A stretch of DNA of 13,585 nucleotides from an uncultured Pseudomonadota bacterium (GTDB taxonomy: Bacteria > Pseudomonadota > Alphaproteobacteria > Rs-D84): positions 1 to 13,585 of the forward strand of contig CACYQE010000032.1 in the NCBI GenBank assembly GCA_902776515.1, given 5' to 3'. Of this stretch, positions 1 through 6,327 are shown one piece after another. A program made the position numbers and the translations under genes. Numbering within the stretch: the first letter of the stretch is position 1; every line of letters begins with the position of its first letter. Below the pieces are notes generated by a model. The model saw only the letters and a list, made by a program, of their open reading frames with translations, made no database searches and was not told where the DNA came from.

Positions 1-659
1 CAAAGCATTATGATATAAAAAATGATGCGGTTGGTTTAATATCTTCGCCAAAGGTCCCAAAAACATTGTCCAAGGCAATCGAGCCCCAAGATGTTCAGGA
101 TATGCGTGAAGCTATCAAAAATCTTGATAATGACGAACCGTGGGTTGCGGCACGCGATTGGGCCTTGGTTACATTATTGTTTGGGTGTGGACTCCGTATA
201 TCCGAGGCTTTATCCTTAACCAATGCTGATGTCGCGGGCGAACCAGAAGTATTGCGTATTGTTGGAAAAGGTAACAAGGAACGTATGGTGCCTGTTTTGC
301 CGGCGGTTAATAATGCAATAAAAAAGTATGTTGAAATTCGTCCTTTTGGTAATGCATCAAATGATAATTTGTTTCGCAGTGTGCGTGGGCTGCCTATGTC
401 ATCGCGTATGGCGGAAAAAGTTATTGAAAAGTTGCGTTATTATTTGCAGTTGCCCGATTATGTAACACCGCACGCATTGCGTCATACTTTTGCAACGGCA
501 TTGTTGTCTGATGGGGCTGATTTACGCAGTTTGCAAGAATTGCTGGGGCATTCGTCACTGTCCACAACCCAATTATATACCAAGGTAAATACCGCGGAAA
601 TAATGAATATTTATGAACATTGTCACCCGCGTGCGGCCGAAAACCACGAAAAAGATTGA
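1..659 (+). CDS. xerC: Tyrosine recombinase XerC, 3' part (5' end outside window)
   Basis: Site-specific recombinase that resolves chromosome dimers at dif with its partner XerD. The frame is open from base 3 to the TGA at 657-659, so the gene starts before the window; the TTG at 66 is only an internal codon, since upstream codons read on as NDAVGLISSPKVPKTLS, the usual linker before the catalytic domain. The catalytic domain is complete: Arg in GCGLRISEAL (codon 195-197), Lys in GKGNKER, the HALRHTFAT box, LLGHSSLSTTQ and the nucleophilic Tyr (codon 576-578) in QLYTKV. The QELLGHSSLSTTQ box and the NIYEHCHPRA tail fit XerC better than XerD, but the N-terminal domain that would help separate them is missing. 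The stop codon lies inside the -35 box of the next promoter. Confidence 0.88.
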   Translation, partial: KHYDIKNDAVGLISSPKVPKTLSKAIEPQDVQDMREAIKNLDNDEPWVAARDWALVTLLFGCGLRISEALSLTNADVAGEPEVLRIVGKGNKERMVPVLPAVNNAIKKYVEIRPFGNASNDNLFRSVRGLPMSSRMAEKVIEKLRYYLQLPDYVTPHALRHTFATALLSDGADLRSLQELLGHSSLSTTQLYTKVNTAEIMNIYEHCHPRAAENHEKD

Positions 660-684
660 CATTATTTTGCCCGGCTTATACAAT
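656..684 (+). promoter_or_regulatory. Sigma-70 promoter of the cysS leader
   Basis: A perfect TTGACA (656-661), 17-bp spacer and TACAAT (679-684). The -35 box overlaps the xerC stop. The expected start of transcription is about base 691-692, which coincides with the ATG of the poly-Cys leader ORF. Prediction from sequence only. Confidence 0.8.
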
Positions 685-691
685 ATAAAAT

Positions 692-733
692 ATGAAATTT
701 TTAGTTATGAATTTTTGTTGCTGTTGTTGTTAA
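692..733 (+). CDS. Poly-cysteine leader peptide upstream of cysS
   Basis: A 13-codon ORF encoding MKFLVMNFCCCCC, ending in TAA at 731-733. Five successive Cys codons (TGT TGC TGT TGT TGT, 716-730) directly before a stop, 78 bp upstream of the cysteinyl-tRNA synthetase gene, is the layout of an attenuation leader peptide that senses charged tRNA-Cys. Its ATG begins 7 nt after the -10 box (TACAAT, ending at 684), so the message would be leaderless. No Shine-Dalgarno is present. The Cys codons TGTTGC (716-721) are complementary to GCAACA (746-751), which can instead pair with TGTTGC (756-761). Leaderless poly-Cys short ORFs acting as cysteine-responsive attenuators are known from mycobacteria. 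The role here is inferred. Confidence 0.75.
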   Translation: MKFLVMNFCCCCC

Positions 734-770
734 CGAATTTTTTTCGCAACATGGTTGTTGCACTGTTTTC
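728..770 (+). promoter_or_regulatory. Candidate attenuator hairpins between leader ORF and cysS
   Basis: Two competing structures are visible. Hairpin A pairs GCAACA (746-751) with TGTTGC (756-761) around a TGGT loop and is followed by a weak U-tract (ACTGTTTTCC). Hairpin B pairs TGTT (728-731) plus CGAA (734-737) with TTCG (743-746) plus AACA (748-751) across a T-rich loop. Both use the GCAACA arm, so they exclude each other, and B reaches into the last Cys codon and the leader stop. A ribosome paused on the Cys codons would block B and favour A. I cannot tell whether A terminates transcription or instead opens the message for cysS translation. Confidence 0.5.
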
Positions 771-811
771 CATAAATTGTTAATATCACAAAAACACGAA
801 AGGATTTCACT

Positions 812-2230
812 ATGCAGATAAGATTATATAATACAATGACCCGTAAATTAGAGGACTTTGTCCCATTAACCCCAAATCACGCGGGTATGTATACTTGCGG
901 ACCAACGGTCTATTGGGACCAACATTTGGGTAATATGCGTGCCTTTGTGAATAATGACATAATTAAACGTATGCTGATGGCAAACGGTTATACGGTAAAC
1001 CATGTTATGAATATTACCGATGTCGGCCATTTGACCAGTGATGAAGATACCGGTGACGATAAAATGGAAAAGGGTGCGGCACGTGAAAATATGTCTGTAT
1101 GGGATGTGGCCAAGAAATATATGGAACGTTGCTTGAATGATATGGATTTGTTAAACATCATTCGTCCAACGCATACGCCACGTGCAACTGACCATATTGC
1201 CGAACAAATAGAATTGATTCAAAAATTGGAAAAATTGGGTTTAACATACGAAATCCCTGGTGATGGTATTTATTATGATACATCAAAATTTGCGGATTAT
1301 GGTGCATTGGGTGGTCAAAAACTGGAAGATTTACGTGGTGGTGCACGTATCGATGTTGATGGAAAACGTAATATAACCGATTTTGCATTATGGAAATTTT
1401 CGCCAACCGATAAAAAGCGTCAAATGGAATGGGACAGCCCATGGGGTGTTGGTTTCCCAGGGTGGCACTTGGAATGCAGTGCAATGAGTATGAAATACCT
1501 TGGTGACCATTTTGAAATTCATACCGGTGGTCAGGAACATATCAAGGTGCACCATACCAATGAAATAGCCCAGGCTGAACCGGTTGTAGGAAAACCGTGG
1601 GTGAAATATTGGGTGCATTATGCGTGGTTATTGTTAAAAGACGGCAAAATGGCCAAATCTTCTGGGTCTTTCTTTACGGTTCCGAAATTGATAGACCAAG
1701 GATACGACCCGATGGCGTTTAGGTACTTGTTGTTGCTGGGACATTATCGTCAACCGATGGAGTTTTCTTTTGAGGCATTAGATGCCGCGGCAACTGGATA
1801 CAAAAATCTGGTCCGTAAAATTGCGGACTTGATGTCGGCCGATGATAAATCGCCAATGAATCAAGAATTATACAATCAATGGCACGATAAAATTTTGGCA
1901 CCGGTTTCGGATAACTTGAAAACGTCCGAAGCATTGGTTGTCGTCCAAGATTTGTTAAAAGATAAAACCGTTAATGCGGCAACGAAACTGGCACTGGTTG
2001 ATTTTATTGATGAATTGTTGGGGTTACAATTTGCGGACCGTGCAAAAAAGTTGCACGATTTGGAATCCGAAGTGGCACCAAACGAAATTCAAGAATTGGC
2101 CCAAAAACGTGCGGATGCCAAAAAATCCCGTGATTTTGCCACTGCGGATGCTTTGCGTGGGCAAATTGATGCGGCGGGTTGGACGGTTATGGATACCCCG
2201 GACGGTTTCAAGTTAATAAAAAAACAGTAA
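812..2230 (+). CDS. cysS: Cysteinyl-tRNA synthetase
   Basis: Class I aminoacyl-tRNA synthetase that charges tRNA-Cys. It is 472 aa, close to the usual size. The HIGH box appears as HLGN (residues 38-41) and the KMSKS loop as KMAKS (279-283). Zinc ligands appear intact: C29 in TCGPTVY, C222 in LECSAMS, and H247 and E251 in HHTNE. The surrounding loop GGQEHIKVHHTNEIAQ is unlike the usual GGxDLxFPHHENEIAQ form. The tail carries the typical anticodon-binding end (RDFATADALRGQI, then GWTVMDTPDGF). The start ATG is preceded by GAAAGGA at 796-802. It stands behind a promoter and a poly-Cys leader ORF that probably tune it to cysteine supply. No clear terminator follows. Confidence 0.96.
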   Translation: MQIRLYNTMTRKLEDFVPLTPNHAGMYTCGPTVYWDQHLGNMRAFVNNDIIKRMLMANGYTVNHVMNITDVGHLTSDEDTGDDKMEKGAARENMSVWDVAKKYMERCLNDMDLLNIIRPTHTPRATDHIAEQIELIQKLEKLGLTYEIPGDGIYYDTSKFADYGALGGQKLEDLRGGARIDVDGKRNITDFALWKFSPTDKKRQMEWDSPWGVGFPGWHLECSAMSMKYLGDHFEIHTGGQEHIKVHHTNEIAQAEPVVGKPWVKYWVHYAWLLLKDGKMAKSSGSFFTVPKLIDQGYDPMAFRYLLLLGHYRQPMEFSFEALDAAATGYKNLVRKIADLMSADDKSPMNQELYNQWHDKILAPVSDNLKTSEALVVVQDLLKDKTVNAATKLALVDFIDELLGLQFADRAKKLHDLESEVAPNEIQELAQKRADAKKSRDFATADALRGQIDAAGWTVMDTPDGFKLIKKQ

Positions 2231-2250
2231 AAAAATAATAAAAAAACCGC

Positions 2251-2285
2251 TTGAATATAGCACGTTTTGTGCTATATTAAAGCAC
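2251..2285 (+). promoter_or_regulatory. Promoter with overlapping 10-bp dyad, upstream of trcR
   Basis: TTGAAT (2251-2256), a 16-bp spacer and TATATT (2273-2278) form a plausible promoter. A perfect inverted repeat, AATATAGCAC (2254-2263) and GTGCTATATT (2269-2278) with a 5-base GTTTT loop, lies exactly across it. A third half-site AGCAC (2281-2285) follows near the expected transcription start. The dyad is not followed by a T-run, so it is not a typical terminator for cysS. It looks more like an operator; the regulator is unknown. Confidence 0.55.
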
Positions 2286-2306
2286 GTTGCAACAAGAGGA
2301 TTTTTT

Positions 2307-2831
2307 ATGAATTACCCGTATATGCCTAAATCCACAGCTTTGTGGTTAATTGAAAACACCGCTTTGACTTTTGAACAAATTGCTGATTTTTGTGGCCTGC
2401 ACGAGTTGGAAGTCAAAAACATCGCGGATGCAGAAACATATAAAATCCAGGGTTTAAACCCGATTTTAAACGGCCAATTGACCCGTGAAGATATCAAAAA
2501 TTGCGAGGCTGATCCATCGGCGCGTTTGACTTTGCGTGAAACGATTGTTAATGCACAAAATGCCCAGAATAAAAAGGGTGTTGGTTACACACCGAAACTG
2601 CATCGTCAAAATCGTTTGGGCGGTATTTTATGGATTTTGAAAAATTATCCTGATTTGTCGGATGGTCAAATTGCCCGCTTGATGCGTAGTACCAACCCAA
2701 CAGTGGCATCGGTTCGTAACAAAACGCACAAGAATTATTCAGAAATTCAAATACAGAGTCCGATTGTTTTGGGTTTGGTATCTGAATCTGCATTGCACGA
2801 TGCGATTGCCAAGGCAAATAAAAAGAAATAA
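2307..2831 (+). CDS. trcR: TrcR-type cell cycle transcriptional regulator (DUF1013)
   Basis: A 174-aa protein matching the alphaproteobacterial DUF1013/TrcR family. The N-terminus is characteristic: MPKSTALWLIENTALTFEQI, then ADFCGLHELEVKNIAD, GLNPILNGQLTREDI and CEADPSARL. The second half (residues about 95-150) has a further segment, LGGILWILKNYPDLSDGQIA followed by RLMRSTNPTVASVRNKTH, that looks like a helix-turn-helix. Members are cytoplasmic DNA-binding regulators linked to cell-cycle control; direct targets cannot be read here. AGAGGA at 2295-2300 supports the ATG. It ends 33 bp before rpoD and may be co-transcribed with it. Its promoter carries a perfect dyad, so it may be autoregulated (inference). 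Confidence 0.88.
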   Translation: MNYPYMPKSTALWLIENTALTFEQIADFCGLHELEVKNIADAETYKIQGLNPILNGQLTREDIKNCEADPSARLTLRETIVNAQNAQNKKGVGYTPKLHRQNRLGGILWILKNYPDLSDGQIARLMRSTNPTVASVRNKTHKNYSEIQIQSPIVLGLVSESALHDAIAKANKKK

Positions 2832-2864
2832 TAGTTTAATAACCAAAAAAACTAAGGGTTTTTG

Positions 2865-4952
2865 ATGTCCAAAAAACTTGATGAAGCGACAAGACTCTTG
2901 GTAGAGTCTTTACCAGAAAACTTGCAAAAGTTGGCTATGTCTTCGATTGAGAACGGCTATCTGTCCCAGATGGATTTTAATGCCGCGACCGAAGCCGATG
3001 AAATTCCCGAAGAAGAAAACCAGGAAGTTTTGGATTTCTTTAAACAGGATTTGGGTTTGGAATTTTTGGAAACTGATAACTATGCCAAGGATTCCGGCAA
3101 ATACTATGATGACGATGCCGATGAAAATTCGGAAAAGTATCGGAATTTGTTAAACGCCGATGCCGAGCAAGTTGATGTCAACGAAGACGATTATGAATAC
3201 TATGCCAAGCAGTTGGAACGCAGTCAAACCGGCAATCTGGTTTTGGGGGTCCAAGATTCTGTTCAATCTTATTTAAAACAGATTGGTATGGTTCAATTGT
3301 TGACCGCCGCGGGCGAAGTTGCAATTGCTCAACGTATCGAAGCCGCATCAAGACTTATGATTTATGGCCTGTGCGAAAGTCCTATGACAATTCAGGCTAT
3401 GTTGGATTGGTTCCAACAATTGTCCAACGAAGATATCCGTTTGCGTTACATCATTAATCTGGAAGCTATGTATTCCAGTGAGGCCGAACAAAAATCTTTG
3501 GCAGCACTGTCGGAAACATTGAAATCCAAGGGTGTCGAACACGTTGATGAATTGGATGATGATGATTTGGATGATTTAGAAGAAACCGCCGTTACCGAAG
3601 ATGACGATGATGATGACGATGTTCTGGATGATGAAGATGATGATGTAAAAAAAGAAGATACGCCACGTGGAACGTCCGGGGTGCCAATTCCGGTAATGGA
3701 AGAAGCATTGATGCCAACCGTTGTTGACTTGTTTAATAAAATCAAACGCACATTTAACAGTATGCAAAAGTTACAAGCCAAACGTTTGGAAAATCTGTTG
3801 ACTTCGTCCAAGCCTGATAATGATTTGGAAAACAAATATAACAAAATGCGTTTATCTTTGTTCGAAAATGTCAGCAAAATCAGATTGAACGATGATCGTA
3901 TTGCCGAAATTTTGGAAAAATTAACCGAACGTGACCAATTGTTGATGGGATTAGAAGGTAAATTGTTGCGTTTGGCGTTGGCGAACAAAATTAAACGTGA
4001 AGATTTCTTGGCGGAATATGTCGGAAATGAATTGAACCGCAATTGGGTTAAAAAGTTGCAAAAACACAAAAATCCGGTGTGGGCTAACTTTGCGAAAAAG
4101 CATGCAGATGATATTATGAAAATCCAAAATGATATCACCGCCATTGCCCAGGAAACAGGTCAACCAACTGCGGAATACAAAAAGGTTGTCGAACTTGTTC
4201 GTCGTGGCCAGACCGAAGCCGCCCGTGCAAAGCGTGAAATGATAGAGGCGAATTTGCGTTTGGTTATAAAATTTGCCAAAAAAAGCAGCAATCGTGGTTT
4301 GGGTTTGGATTTTTCTGATTTGGTCCAAGATGGAAATATCGGTTTGATGAAGGCTGTTGATAAATTTGATTATCGTTTGGGAAATAAATTTTCAACGTAT
4401 GCTACGAACTGGATTCAACAGGCAATATTACGTAGTATTGCTGACCAGGCACGAACAATCAGAATTCCGGTTCACATGATTGATAATATACATAAAATCC
4501 AGCGTGCATCACGTCAGTTTATGCACCAATATGGTCGTCAACCAACCGCCGAAGAATTGTCCAAGATTATTTATTTGCCGGTGGACAAGATTCACAAGGC
4601 AATGAAGGTCAATTTGAAACCTATTTCATTAGAGGCACCTGTTGGAACTGAAGACGACAGTTCGCGTATGGAAATCATTGCGGATGAAACCGCAAAGAAT
4701 CCGTTTACTTCGGCGGCACAAAAGAATCTGCGTAAAATTGTTACCCAGATTTTGTCCGAATTAGATCCAAAAGAAGAAACTGTTTTACGTCAACGCTTTG
4801 GTATGAGTACCAATAAAACCAGTACATTGGAAGAAGTTGGTGAATACATCGGTGTTACACGTGAACGTATCCGCCAAATTGAACAAAAAGCGTTGAATAA
4901 ATTGAAACATCCAACGCGTGCAAGAAAGTTACGTAGTTTCTTGGAAGATTAA
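2865..4952 (+). CDS. rpoD: Primary sigma factor RpoD (sigma-70)
   Basis: Housekeeping sigma factor, 695 aa from the ATG at 2865. That start is preferred over the adjacent TTG at 2862 because AAGGG (2854-2858) is then well spaced. Region 1.1 covers about residues 1-80, region 1.2 about 127-165 (VQSYLKQIGMVQLL), a large non-conserved region about 165-450, region 2 about 458-540, region 3 about 540-610 and region 4 about 620-695 (TLEEVGEYIGVTRERIRQIE, KLKHPTRARKLRSF). Two oddities stand out. Residues 228-265 are a run of Asp and Glu. In region 2.3-2.4 the usual ATWWIRQAITRS reads ATNWIQQAILRS (513-524), which changes residues that touch the -12 promoter position. Alphaproteobacterial rpoD often follows dnaG; here it follows trcR. 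Confidence 0.97.
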   Translation: MSKKLDEATRLLVESLPENLQKLAMSSIENGYLSQMDFNAATEADEIPEEENQEVLDFFKQDLGLEFLETDNYAKDSGKYYDDDADENSEKYRNLLNADAEQVDVNEDDYEYYAKQLERSQTGNLVLGVQDSVQSYLKQIGMVQLLTAAGEVAIAQRIEAASRLMIYGLCESPMTIQAMLDWFQQLSNEDIRLRYIINLEAMYSSEAEQKSLAALSETLKSKGVEHVDELDDDDLDDLEETAVTEDDDDDDDVLDDEDDDVKKEDTPRGTSGVPIPVMEEALMPTVVDLFNKIKRTFNSMQKLQAKRLENLLTSSKPDNDLENKYNKMRLSLFENVSKIRLNDDRIAEILEKLTERDQLLMGLEGKLLRLALANKIKREDFLAEYVGNELNRNWVKKLQKHKNPVWANFAKKHADDIMKIQNDITAIAQETGQPTAEYKKVVELVRRGQTEAARAKREMIEANLRLVIKFAKKSSNRGLGLDFSDLVQDGNIGLMKAVDKFDYRLGNKFSTYATNWIQQAILRSIADQARTIRIPVHMIDNIHKIQRASRQFMHQYGRQPTAEELSKIIYLPVDKIHKAMKVNLKPISLEAPVGTEDDSSRMEIIADETAKNPFTSAAQKNLRKIVTQILSELDPKEETVLRQRFGMSTNKTSTLEEVGEYIGVTRERIRQIEQKALNKLKHPTRARKLRSFLED
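3547..3659 (+). repeat. GAT/GAC-rich tract encoding poly-acidic stretch in rpoD
   Basis: Runs of GAT with some GAC and GAA codons encode alternating Asp/Glu blocks, including DDDDLDDLEE and EDDDDDDD, at RpoD residues about 228-265. It lies in the non-conserved region between 1.2 and 2. Trinucleotide repeats of this kind can change length by slippage without breaking the frame. Confidence 0.7.
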
Positions 4953-4979
4953 AAAAACGCCCGTTTGGGCGTTTTTTTT
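4952..4979. terminator. Bidirectional terminator between rpoD and the convergent gene
   Basis: Hairpin ACGCCC-GTTT-GGGCGT with an A-run on the left and a T-run on the right, so it works on both strands. It directly abuts the rpoD stop and the stop of the minus-strand gene (4978-4980). Confidence 0.9.
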
Positions 4980-5637
4980 ATTCTGTACAAGAAATTTCGC
5001 ATTTTCCGCTGTCTTGCTGCATAGTGAATTTTAAATCTTCCCATACAGATTTTGCAACTTGATAGACCTTATTACATTTTGTATTGTCAATGGGCGTCGC
5101 CACATAACGCAGACCGTCCAATGTATAAGCTTGATTACAGATTTTAAAAGATTCGCTTATATATCCAAATTCCTCGGAACCATATGTAAATCCCAGTGTG
5201 TCAAAAGCATTAAGTAATACAAAACAACATCTGTGGCCGTATGCTGTTTCCCATTCTGGATAATGATCTATAGCAAAATATCCACCATCAGATGTTTTTA
5301 CGCCGAAATATGTGTGTTCACCATCTTTGCCGACTTCTTTTATTTCTGTTGCTGTGCTGCCAAAAGCATTCTCGGCATAAGCTTTTATATATTCATCGCG
5401 TTTGGAACTATTATTAATACCTATCATTTCTGGACAATATGCTTTCTCGATTTGTTTATCGTCACTTTTACATGGATTCACCGGAATACAAGCAGATGTC
5501 TTTTCCACCCAAACATGTGTGCCTTTGTCTATCAATAATTGACATAGCTTTTTACGGTCTTCAACCGAAGGACCATCGGCAAATGCGGAACCAATAACGG
5601 TTAATCCTGCCAGAACAGACAATAAAGTTTTTTTCAT
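4978..5637 (-). CDS. Exported Cys-rich protein of unknown function
   Basis: A 219-aa protein with a clear Sec signal peptide: MKK, a hydrophobic core (LLSVLAGLTVIG) and a likely cleavage after SAFA. The mature part has ten Cys residues, including a CC pair (HRCCF), suggesting disulfide bonds in the periplasm or outside. The opening of the mature protein (DRKKLCQLLIDKGTHVWVEK followed by TSACIPVNPC) resembles small exported proteins I recall from uncultured gut alphaproteobacteria, but I know no function for them. AAAGGGAG lies just upstream of the ATG on the minus strand. It converges on rpoD and shares its terminator, and is divergent from aroK. Confidence 0.85.
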   Translation of the reverse strand: MKKTLLSVLAGLTVIGSAFADGPSVEDRKKLCQLLIDKGTHVWVEKTSACIPVNPCKSDDKQIEKAYCPEMIGINNSSKRDEYIKAYAENAFGSTATEIKEVGKDGEHTYFGVKTSDGGYFAIDHYPEWETAYGHRCCFVLLNAFDTLGFTYGSEEFGYISESFKICNQAYTLDGLRYVATPIDNTKCNKVYQVAKSVWEDLKFTMQQDSGKCEISCTE

Positions 5638-5663
5638 ATTTTCTCCCTTTCGTTTATGTTGAT

Positions 5664-5692
5664 ATTATATCATGTTTTTGTGTTCAACACAA
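5664..5692 (-). promoter_or_regulatory. Promoter of the exported Cys-rich protein gene
   Basis: On the minus strand: TTGTGT, a 17-bp spacer and a perfect TATAAT. An 11-bp palindrome, GTGTTCAACAC (5680-5690), overlaps the -35 side of the spacer and could be a small operator. Confidence 0.65.
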
Positions 5693-5721
5693 CTTACGGA
5701 TAATTTTTTATAAACTTTCTG

Positions 5722-5750
5722 TTGTCCAATGACAGATTTTTATCTAATAT
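5722..5750 (+). promoter_or_regulatory. Promoter of aroK, giving a leaderless start
   Basis: TTGTCC (5722-5727), a 17-bp spacer and TAATAT (5745-5750). The aroK ATG begins 7 nt after the -10 box, at the predicted transcription start, and no Shine-Dalgarno precedes it. The TTG at 5722 that would extend the reading frame is the -35 box itself. Confidence 0.6.
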
Positions 5751-5757
5751 ATTCGGT

Positions 5758-6327
5758 ATGAAAAAAGAAACAGAATTAAAACTTGATAAACCAATCGTTA
5801 TGGTTGGACTGATGGGGGCGGGAAAAACCAGTGTTGGTCGTGCGTTGGCACATAAACTGGGGGTGCCTTTTGTCGATTCGGACAAAGAAATCGAACGTGC
5901 CGCCGGGTGCAGCGTGGTTGATATTTTCTCGCTCTATGGTGAAAAAGAATTCAGACGTGTCGAACAACAGGTTGTTTCCCGTTTGTTGGATACGCCCCCA
6001 ACACCAAAGGTTTTATCAACAGGCGAAGGTGCTTTTATTACGCCGGAAATACGTAACAAGGTGCTGACCCAGGCGATAAGTATTTGGTTAAAGGCGGATT
6101 TGGATTTGTTGGTTAAACGAACCAAGTTTCGTGATACGCGTCCTCAGTTATTGCACACGGACAGTAAAAAAATCCTTGCTCAATTAATTGATGAACGGTA
6201 TAACACATACGCAATGGCGAACATAACCGTTGAAACGTTTGATGAAAGTCTTCGTAAAACGTTGGCCAAGGTTTTTGATGCTTTGCAAACACATTTGGAA
6301 CAAAAGGATAAAAAAAATGGCAAGTAA
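5758..6327 (+). CDS. aroK: Shikimate kinase
   Basis: Cytoplasmic kinase that phosphorylates shikimate at the 3-hydroxyl with ATP, in aromatic amino acid synthesis. It is 189 aa. Walker A is GLMGAGKT (residues 17-24), followed by the DSD shikimate site (40-42), EKEFRRVE with the substrate-binding Arg, and RDTRPQLL in the lid. The usual GGG shikimate-binding turn reads GEG (in STGEGAF), a substitution in a normally conserved spot. The ATG at 5758 is chosen over the upstream TTG at 5722 because that TTG lies in the promoter. The 3' end overlaps mscL by 11 nt, pointing to translational coupling. Neither aroB nor any other aro gene is adjacent, although aroB is a common neighbour elsewhere. Confidence 0.93.
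   Translation: MKKETELKLDKPIVMVGLMGAGKTSVGRALAHKLGVPFVDSDKEIERAAGCSVVDIFSLYGEKEFRRVEQQVVSRLLDTPPTPKVLSTGEGAFITPEIRNKVLTQAISIWLKADLDLLVKRTKFRDTRPQLLHTDSKKILAQLIDERYNTYAMANITVETFDESLRKTLAKVFDALQTHLEQKDKKNGK

Noticed and set aside
2254..2278. Dyad after cysS read as a Rho-independent terminator
   Set aside because: No T-run follows the hairpin and its stem is AT-rich at the base; overlap with a promoter fits better.
3446..4144. Long Ser-rich minus-strand ORF (232 aa) opposite rpoD
   Set aside because: The Ser runs are the reverse of the GAT/GAC repeat tract of rpoD; no start signals. It is a shadow frame.
6230..6316. Extended MscL start at the ATG at 6230
   Set aside because: It lies deep in aroK, would add 29 residues alien to MscL, and lacks a ribosome site; the ATG at 6317 has AAAAGGA upstream.
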